Assembly (NCBI GenBank): GCA_964510525.1
Contig: CAZECE010000033.1
Coordinates: forward strand, 1-10,595
Direction: 5' to 3'
DNA length: 10,595 nucleotides
From: CAZECE01 sp964510525
Lineage (GTDB): Bacteria; Pseudomonadota; Gammaproteobacteria; Pseudomonadales; JANQJO01
Part shown: positions 5,966 through 10,595 of the stretch, piece after piece
How the letters are laid out: each line of letters begins with the position of its first letter
Position numbering within the stretch: position 1 is the first letter of the stretch
Translations under genes and position numbers: made by a program
The notes under the pieces: generated by a model
What the model was told of the DNA's origin: nothing
The model's database searches: none
Seen by the model: only the letters and a program-made list of their open reading frames with translations

Positions 5966-6733
5966 GATCGCTCGGTAGTGATTGGGGTGCTTTGGGTGCC
6001 CAGAGTGCTTTTCATTTTCGTGGACGGATGTAGCCCAAAACTGCAAACGAGACAGCCAAAAACGGGTGGCAGACCACACCTGAATCATGGGCCAAGCGTG
6101 TTGCTCTTCAGGCGTGAGTGGGCGGATGTTTTGGTAAGCTTTCAACAAAGCCTGAGTCTTCTCTGGGTCCGCTTGTTGATCTTGGTTGAAACACCAGGCT
6201 TGCATGGCGATGCTGAGATCGAGCAAAGCAGCATCAGTACAAGCATTATCAAAATCAATCAGGCCGGATAGTGTTTCGCCTTTAAATAAGACATTGTCGG
6301 GAAAACAGTCACCGTGAATCACGGCCTGGGGCAAACTTGATAGTTCGTCAGTCGCGGGGTTTAGCCTGTCTAACACACTCAGCAGCAGGTCGTGCTCTTC
6401 GGGTTGGAGTTGGCCCGTTTGCAATTGGGTTTGCGCAGTGGCGGTGACCCACTGTAATCCACGCAGATTGGGGTGCTGCTCAGGAAAATCGCGGCACGCT
6501 TGGTGAAATTTTGCCAAGGTTGTCCCAACAGCCGCGCAATGCCTTGGCGTGATCCGTTCCGGATGGCTGCCCGGCAGTTTTTCAAACAACGCAGCTGGCT
6601 TGCCTTGAATCGATAACACAGTGTTTGCATCCTGTTGAGCCAGCTTGCCGGCGGCCAAGAGAGGGGCAGGTAAGTGGGCGACGGGTAAGTAAGCGTCTCG
6701 CAGCCATTGATGCAGTTTTAACACAAAGGCCAC
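5921..6733 (-). CDS. thrB: open 3' fragment of thrB: aminoglycoside-phosphotransferase-fold kinase body (270 residues)
   Basis: This is the part of the thrB locus that an automatic caller would report as a gene, read from GTG 6733. It holds the C-lobe with HGDCFPDN and IDFDNA (residues 140-147 and 159-164 of the fragment). It lacks the first 70 residues, which form the N-lobe sheet and nucleotide loop of APH-fold kinases. No Shine-Dalgarno sits before this GTG, and conserved sequence (VLTIYEQ) continues in frame upstream of it. It is therefore more likely a remnant than a real restart, and it would not be expected to be active alone. Confidence 0.6.
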   Translation of the reverse strand: MAFVLKLHQWLRDAYLPVAHLPAPLLAAGKLAQQDANTVLSIQGKPAALFEKLPGSHPERITPRHCAAVGTTLAKFHQACRDFPEQHPNLRGLQWVTATAQTQLQTGQLQPEEHDLLLSVLDRLNPATDELSSLPQAVIHGDCFPDNVLFKGETLSGLIDFDNACTDAALLDLSIAMQAWCFNQDQQADPEKTQALLKAYQNIRPLTPEEQHAWPMIQVWSATRFWLSRLQFWATSVHENEKHSGHPKHPNHYRAILNHALHHPIGLPSH

Positions 6734-6943
6734 ATCGCTGGTCGATCGTTGCTCATAAATGGTGAGTACCCAAAATTGGGTTGTGACAAACGAATCTGAA
6801 CGGCCCTGTAATCAAGTTACTAAAAAATAGGTGCTGTATTCAATGCCAGCACTGACGGGCGTGAGCTTGATGCCCTCGCCGATACCATAAGATCGGATCA
6901 ACGAGTTTAGGTCTGTTAACTCAATCGTGGTATAGGTCGCCAT
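5921..6943 (-). pseudogene. thrB: homoserine kinase, type II (APH fold), interrupted by in-frame TGA at codon 44
   Basis: ThrB phosphorylates homoserine with ATP on the way to threonine. One minus frame runs from ATG 6943 to TGA 5921 (340 codons before the final stop). Its first 43 residues (MATYTTIELTDLNSLIRSYG, then KLTPVSAGIEYSTYFLVT) match the start of type II homoserine kinases, whose loop reads G-I-E-N-x-N-Y-F-V. Codon 44 (6814-6812) is TGA. The frame then continues with DSFVTTQFWVLTIYE, GKPAALFEKLPG, the phosphotransferase loop HGDCFPDN (210-217) and LIDFDNA (Asp230). The section around the TGA is about 11 residues longer than the relatives I recall. Removing codons 43-53 (33 bp) would give a clean YFLVTTQFWVLTIYE, so a small insertion or a point nonsense change are both possible. 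A weak AGGG sits 11 bases before the ATG. It is divergent from polA. The product may be absent, made at low level by readthrough, or intact if the TGA is a base error. Confidence 0.82.
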
Positions 6944-7040
6944 AACGCATAAGACCCTGTATTGTGCTCTCTGGTTTTAATCCGTAAAAATGTATTCGTA
7001 ATATACAGTATCCGTAATGTATAAAGGTTAGTAGAAAAGC
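6944..7040. promoter_or_regulatory. divergent thrB-polA intergenic region with three CGTAA-type repeats
   Basis: The 97-base spacer carries TCCGTAA at 6981-6987, TTCGTAA at 6995-7001 and TCCGTAA at 7011-7017. They share CGTAA at 14- and 16-base intervals, each followed by a TGTAT/ATAC-like stretch. Candidate -10 elements for polA include TAATAT (6999-7004) and TATAAA (7020-7025), neither with a good -35. The only Shine-Dalgarno-like sequence for polA is AAGG at 7024-7027, 13 bases from the ATG, so initiation is weak or unusual. A stop codon at 7032-7034 in the polA frame rules out a longer protein. Confidence 0.35.
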
Positions 7041-9875
7041 ATGAGTGCCGACAATTCAGATCAACCGACAGCAAATTCGACAGCCAAATCGTCCGCTAAA
7101 TCGCCCACCACTAAATTAAAACCGCCTTTTGTATTAGTGGATGGCTCCTCTTATTTATTTCGTGCGTATCACGCGCTACCGCCGTTAACCAACTCGGCCG
7201 GGCACCCAACCGGCGCTATTAAGGGTGTGGTGGGCATGCTGAAAAAATTGCTCGAAGAATACCAGCCAGAACATATTGCTGTGGTGTTTGATGCCAAAGG
7301 GAAAACCTTTCGGCACGAACAATACCCTGATTATAAAGCCAATCGCCCACCGATGGCCGAAGAGCTGGCCTGTCAGATTGCACCCTTGCACGAAATTATT
7401 CGCGCCATGGGATTGCCGTTGATTGTGGAAACTGGGGTGGAAGCCGATGATGTGATTGGCACTTTGGCCAAACAAGCCGTCGCCCATCAGCATCAAGTGC
7501 TGATCTCAACCGGCGATAAAGACATGATTCAGCTGGTCAGTCCTGACGTGCATTTGGTCAATACGATGAAGAATGAACGCACGGACCCTGAGCAAGTGGC
7601 TGAGAAATACGGTTTCCCTGCCGAACATTTTATCGACTATCTGGCGATGATGGGCGATAAGGTCGACAACATCCCAGGGTTGCCCAATGTCGGCGATAAA
7701 ACAGCCCGGGCATTATTAACCGAGCTGGGCAATATTGAGCACATTTATCAAAATCTGGATGCGATTGCGGCGTTAAAAATTCGCGGCGCTAAAAGTTTAA
7801 AGCAGAAATTCATCGAGTTTGAAGAACAGCTGCGCTTGTCTTATGACTTGGCGACCATTCAGTGTGATCTGACCTTGGCTGAAACACTTGATGAGCTGGT
7901 CAGAAAACCCGAAGATGCGGATAAATTGATTGAGTTTTTTGAAACCTTTGAGTTTAAGGCGTGGAAAGAGGCCTTGGCATCAGGGCAAGGGCTTGTAGGT
8001 CAGAGATTGGTAGGGCAAGGAGCGCCCTCAAAAGCAACAGCCGAATCCACTCACGCTCGCCCAGAGTACGATTGTGTTTTAGAGCAAGCGGATTGGGATC
8101 TTTGGTGGGCGCGCCTTCAAACAGCAACGTTAGTGGCATTGGACACGGAAACTACCAGTTTGAATTACCGTTCAGCGAAAGTTGTCGGCTTGTGTTTTGC
8201 CATCAAAGAAAACAACAAGATTGATGCTTGTTATGTGCCTCTGGCACATGATTACGAGGAGGCACCGAATCAACTCGATAAGCAACGCATATTGCAACAG
8301 CTCAAACCCTGGTTGGAGAATCCTGATGTAATAAAAGTGGGTCAAAACCTGAAATACGACATGCACGTATTGGCCAACGAAGGCATTAAACTACAAGGTA
8401 CACACCATGACACCATGTTAGCTTCCTATGTATGGAATGCTACCGGCTCTCGCCACGATATGGACACCTTAGCGAATAAATACCTCGACCGCTCCACGAT
8501 AAAATTTGAAGAGATCGCGGGAAAAGGGGTTAAGCAAAAAACCTTTAATCAAATTGAATTGGATCAGGCCGCCCCCTATGCTGCGGAAGATGCCGAGATT
8601 ACGTATGGGTTGCACGAAGCGCTTTTTGAAAAGCTGTGCACAGAACCCAGTTTGAAAAAAGTCTACGAAGAACTCGAAGTGCCGTTGATGCCGATATTAA
8701 ATCGCATTGAACGCACCGGAACCCTGATTGATACGGAAGCATTAGCAGCGCAAACCGCCGAATTAACGCAACAAATCACTGAGCTGCAAACTGAGATCAA
8801 TGAGCTTGCCGGTGAAGCCTTTAATGTGGATTCACCAAAGCAGTTGGGTGAGATCTTGTATCAAAAATTAAAACTGCCGGTATTGAAAAAAACTCCCAAA
8901 GGAGCGCCTTCAACGGCCGAACCTGTTTTACAAGAGTTGGCCCTGGATTATCCCTTGCCGGAGTTGGTATTAGCCTATCGCAGTTGCAGCAAGTTGCGTT
9001 CAACCTACACAGAAAAGTTGCCACAACTGGTGCATCCGGAAACGGGGCGCATTCATACCTCTTACCATCAAGCGGTGACGGCCACTGGACGTTTGTCATC
9101 CTCTGATCCGAATTTGCAGAACATCCCGATTCGTACCGAGCAGGGCCGAAAAATACGCCAAGCGTTTATCGCCCCTGAAGGCTGTAAGTTAGTGGCATGT
9201 GATTATTCGCAAGTAGAACTTAGGATCATGGCGCACTTGTCGCAAGATGAGGGGTTGATCACGGCATTTAAAACCGGGCAAGACATCCATCGAGCGACGG
9301 CGGCTGAGGTCTTGGAAAAAAACATTGATGAGGTCACTCAAGAAGAAAGGCGAGAAGCGAAAGCGGTTAATTTTGGTCTGATCTATGGAATGTCGGCGTT
9401 TGGCTTAGCGAAGCAATTGGGCATCGATCGTAATCAAGCTCAAGCCTACATCGATCGCTACTTTGCCCGCTACCCGGGTGTGTTGGATTTCATGGACAAC
9501 ATAAAAGCCTCGGCGCGTGAAAAAGGCTATGTTGAGACCTTGCTAGGCCGGCGCTTGTATCTGCCCGAGATCACGGCAAGCAATAAAATGCGCCAACAAG
9601 CGGCAGAGCGCACCGCGATTAACGCGCCCATGCAAGGCACCGCCGCGGACATCATTAAAAAAGCGATGATTGATATCCAGGCTTGGCTGGATCAAGAACA
9701 ATTGCAAACAAGCATGATCATGCAGGTGCATGATGAATTGGTATTAGAAGTGCCTGATAAAGAACTCAATCAGATCGTAGAGACCGTGCCTCGTTTAATG
9801 GAGCAGGCGGTTGCACTTACGGTGCCCTTGTTGGTTGAACCGGGGGTGGGGAATAACTGGGATGAGGCGCATTAG
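7041..9875 (+). CDS. polA: DNA polymerase I, complete three-domain enzyme
   Basis: Pol I fills gaps and removes RNA primers in lagging-strand maturation and excision repair. All three activities look intact in this 944-residue protein. The 5' nuclease (about 30-310) has VDGSS (Asp34), FDAKGKTFRHE (Asp84), EADDVIG (134-140), STGDKDM and GDKVDNIPG. The 3'-5' exonuclease (about 345-535) has LDTETTSLN (Asp368, Glu370), NLKYD (Asp440) and YAAED (Tyr513, Asp517), so proofreading is retained. The polymerase has motif A CDYSQVELR (Asp721), motif B RREAKAVNFGLIYG (Lys774, Tyr782) and motif C VHDELV (His897, Asp898, Glu899). The start is fixed by an upstream stop at 7032. The N-terminus carries about 21 extra Ser/Thr/Ala/Lys-rich residues before the nuclease domain compared with the E. 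coli enzyme. The linker at 312-340 contains a short G-Q-x-L-V repeat. It is divergent from thrB. Confidence 0.98.
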   Translation: MSADNSDQPTANSTAKSSAKSPTTKLKPPFVLVDGSSYLFRAYHALPPLTNSAGHPTGAIKGVVGMLKKLLEEYQPEHIAVVFDAKGKTFRHEQYPDYKANRPPMAEELACQIAPLHEIIRAMGLPLIVETGVEADDVIGTLAKQAVAHQHQVLISTGDKDMIQLVSPDVHLVNTMKNERTDPEQVAEKYGFPAEHFIDYLAMMGDKVDNIPGLPNVGDKTARALLTELGNIEHIYQNLDAIAALKIRGAKSLKQKFIEFEEQLRLSYDLATIQCDLTLAETLDELVRKPEDADKLIEFFETFEFKAWKEALASGQGLVGQRLVGQGAPSKATAESTHARPEYDCVLEQADWDLWWARLQTATLVALDTETTSLNYRSAKVVGLCFAIKENNKIDACYVPLAHDYEEAPNQLDKQRILQQLKPWLENPDVIKVGQNLKYDMHVLANEGIKLQGTHHDTMLASYVWNATGSRHDMDTLANKYLDRSTIKFEEIAGKGVKQKTFNQIELDQAAPYAAEDAEITYGLHEALFEKLCTEPSLKKVYEELEVPLMPILNRIERTGTLIDTEALAAQTAELTQQITELQTEINELAGEAFNVDSPKQLGEILYQKLKLPVLKKTPKGAPSTAEPVLQELALDYPLPELVLAYRSCSKLRSTYTEKLPQLVHPETGRIHTSYHQAVTATGRLSSSDPNLQNIPIRTEQGRKIRQAFIAPEGCKLVACDYSQVELRIMAHLSQDEGLITAFKTGQDIHRATAAEVLEKNIDEVTQEERREAKAVNFGLIYGMSAFGLAKQLGIDRNQAQAYIDRYFARYPGVLDFMDNIKASAREKGYVETLLGRRLYLPEITASNKMRQQAAERTAINAPMQGTAADIIKKAMIDIQAWLDQEQLQTSMIMQVHDELVLEVPDKELNQIVETVPRLMEQAVALTVPLLVEPGVGNNWDEAH

Positions 9876-9888
9876 CTTTGGGCAAAGC
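9875..9888 (+). other. small hairpin at the polA stop codon
   Basis: GCTTTG-GG-CAAAGC forms a perfect short inverted repeat that begins on the last base of the polA TAG. No T-run follows, so it is not a standard intrinsic terminator. It may stabilise the mRNA 3' end or be incidental. Confidence 0.3.
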
Positions 9889-9908
9889 AATCAGGATAAG
9901 CTTGGTGG

Positions 9909-9936
9909 TTGATTGTAAAATAGTCGCTGGTATAGT
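9909..9936 (+). promoter_or_regulatory. extended -10 sigma-70 promoter for the right-edge exported protein gene
   Basis: TTGATT (9909-9914), a 16-base spacer and TATAGT (9931-9936) preceded directly by TGG (9928-9930) give a -35, an extended -10 and near-consensus spacing. Initiation would fall near 9943, giving a leader of about 47 bases to the GTG at 9990. This is the clearest promoter in the window and separates the following gene from polA. Confidence 0.6.
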
Positions 9937-9973
9937 GGCGCACTGAGTTAGAAAGAGTGACAAGTGTAAATAC

Positions 9974-9979
9974 AGGAAG
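9974..9979 (+). promoter_or_regulatory. ribosome binding site AGGAAG deciding a GTG start
   Basis: AGGAAG lies 10 bases before GTG 9990. A second AGGAAG at 10033-10038 lies 8 bases before ATG 10047. The GTG is preferred because only that start includes the basic n-region (W-R-Q-R-F-K) expected before the hydrophobic core of the signal peptide. Confidence 0.45.
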
Positions 9980-9989
9980 CGAATTGAAC

Positions 9990-10595
9990 GTGAACGTATC
10001 TATAGTTCCTTGGCGACAACGTTTTAAGGTGCAGGAAGCACTGGTGATGTTTCTGGTCGTTTTGGTGGCTCGCAGTGGTTTGTCTATGGAATACAATGCG
10101 TTGTTGGGCACATCAATGGAGTACACCAATAACATTGGTCTGACGGGGCAAAGTGATGATGAGATCATCAGTACAATCAACGCGGAGCTTTTAGGGAACC
10201 ATCTTGGCCGGTATGCGCGTGTTGATTTGAACATGTTGGCCAGTGAATTGAATTATCAAGAAAATTCAGTGGCGGATCAGTCCCGTATTCAGGGCTATGG
10301 TTTCATTGAATTTTTCTCCGCAAGCCAGGCGTTGTCTTGGTTCATCAGTGATGTTGAGCAGAACTTTGTAGTCGACCCCGTGTTAGCTGATTTACCTGAA
10401 AACCGAGTTCAAAGACGCATTGTGTCTACCGGCCCAAAAGTTCGAATAGACCTCAAACTAAAGAATCAGCTCGAACTGACGGCGACGGAAACCCAAACCT
10501 TTACCGATCAGGATAATTCGAATGATGCGCGTAGGCGTGGCTCTAAAATGAGTTTCATCCGACAGAACAGTGAGTCGCTGAGAACCGAATTGCGC
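9990..10595 (+). CDS. exported protein, probable outer-membrane beta-barrel of the PEP-CTERM/exopolysaccharide-associated type (N-terminal 202 residues, runs off the right edge)
   Basis: The frame is open to the window end. From GTG 9990 it starts with a basic stretch (WRQRFK, 8-13) and a hydrophobic core (ALVMFLVVLVARSGLS, 17-32), a signal peptide probably cut before EYNALLG. The mature part alternates polar and hydrophobic residues, as in beta-barrel strands (SMEYTNNIGLTG, then YARVDLNMLASELNYQ, LSWFISDVEQNF, KVRIDLKLKNQLELTATETQ). The block DPVLADLPENRVQRRIVSTGP, with its N-R and S-T-G-P, recalls the TIGR03016-like outer-membrane proteins of PEP-CTERM/XrtA systems. That match is from memory and partial. 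The alternative start ATG 10047 would remove the basic n-region. A strong promoter just upstream indicates a transcript separate from polA. The function is unknown; a role in polysaccharide export or anchoring is inference from family context. Confidence 0.65.
   Translation, partial: MNVSIVPWRQRFKVQEALVMFLVVLVARSGLSMEYNALLGTSMEYTNNIGLTGQSDDEIISTINAELLGNHLGRYARVDLNMLASELNYQENSVADQSRIQGYGFIEFFSASQALSWFISDVEQNFVVDPVLADLPENRVQRRIVSTGPKVRIDLKLKNQLELTATETQTFTDQDNSNDARRRGSKMSFIRQNSESLRTELR

Noticed and set aside
5978..6271. 97-residue plus-strand frame downstream of the ATPase
   Set aside because: Antisense shadow of the thrB C-terminal coding region, where the minus strand shows ThrB motifs.
6812..6814. 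TGA in thrB as a selenocysteine codon
   Set aside because: Homoserine kinases have no selenocysteine at this place, and I see no convincing SECIS-type hairpin directly downstream.
6991..7010. Possible LexA (SOS) box upstream of polA
   Set aside because: The right half ATATACAGTA matches perfectly, but the left half lacks CTGT almost entirely, so only a half-site is present.
7991..8020. Repeat in the polA linker (GQGLVGQRLVGQG) as a mobile or regulatory repeat
   Set aside because: It is a short in-frame linker repeat between the 5' nuclease and 3'-5' exonuclease domains with no sign of function beyond spacing.
9872..10234. 120-residue minus-strand frame at the right
   Set aside because: It opposes the promoter, signal peptide and beta-strand pattern of the plus-strand exported protein and has no motif of its own.

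Overview
The window looks like the chromosome of a free-living, probably marine gammaproteobacterium (Oceanospirillales/Pseudomonadales-like). It has moderate GC, gammaproteobacterial-type PolA, AroE and type II (APH-fold) ThrB proteins, and a thrB-polA neighbourhood of the kind I recall from Pseudomonas. The organism call is inference from protein flavour, not from a marker gene. Six genes are complete and intact, two run off the window edges, and one (thrB) is interrupted. No intergenic gap exceeds about 210 bases. I saw no rRNA, tRNA, CRISPR array, insertion sequence or integrase.

Left part (1-1558, minus strand): a two-gene unit. An uncharacterised 262-residue protein comes first. 22 bases after its stop begins a GT4-type glycosyltransferase whose C-terminal half lies beyond position 1. 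This looks like one end of an exopolysaccharide or glycoconjugate locus.

Centre-left (1559-4075, plus strand): after a divergent promoter region comes a 492-residue fusion of a MaoC-type hydratase/dehydratase, a degenerate second hotdog-like segment and a short-chain dehydrogenase/reductase. aroE (shikimate dehydrogenase) follows after 15 bases, probably in the same transcript.

Centre (4113-5965): an apparent accessory insert between housekeeping genes. It holds a small ribbon-helix-helix antitoxin-like protein with no toxin beside it (minus strand) and, divergent from it, an AAA_14/DUF4143-type ATPase. That ATPase keeps Walker A but has Asn-Asn where Walker B Asp-Glu should be, and it has lost the usual Glu of its C-terminal nuclease-like motif. 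The spacer between the two genes contains a perfect 16-bp palindrome and a 12-bp direct repeat placed exactly 32 bp apart.

Centre-right (5921-6943, minus strand): thrB (homoserine kinase). The frame runs continuously from a convincing N-terminus at 6943 to a stop at 5921, but codon 44 is an in-frame TGA. The natural start of this gene is therefore separated from its catalytic body, which makes it a pseudogene, a readthrough gene or a base error. Its 3' end overlaps the 3' end of the ATPase gene by 45 bp.

Right part (7041-10595, plus strand): polA, encoding a complete three-domain DNA polymerase I with all catalytic residues present. It is followed by a well-formed extended -10 promoter and the first 202 codons of an exported protein that resembles outer-membrane beta-barrels associated with PEP-CTERM/exopolysaccharide systems. 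Surface-polysaccharide-type functions thus appear at both ends of the window, with metabolism and replication genes between them.
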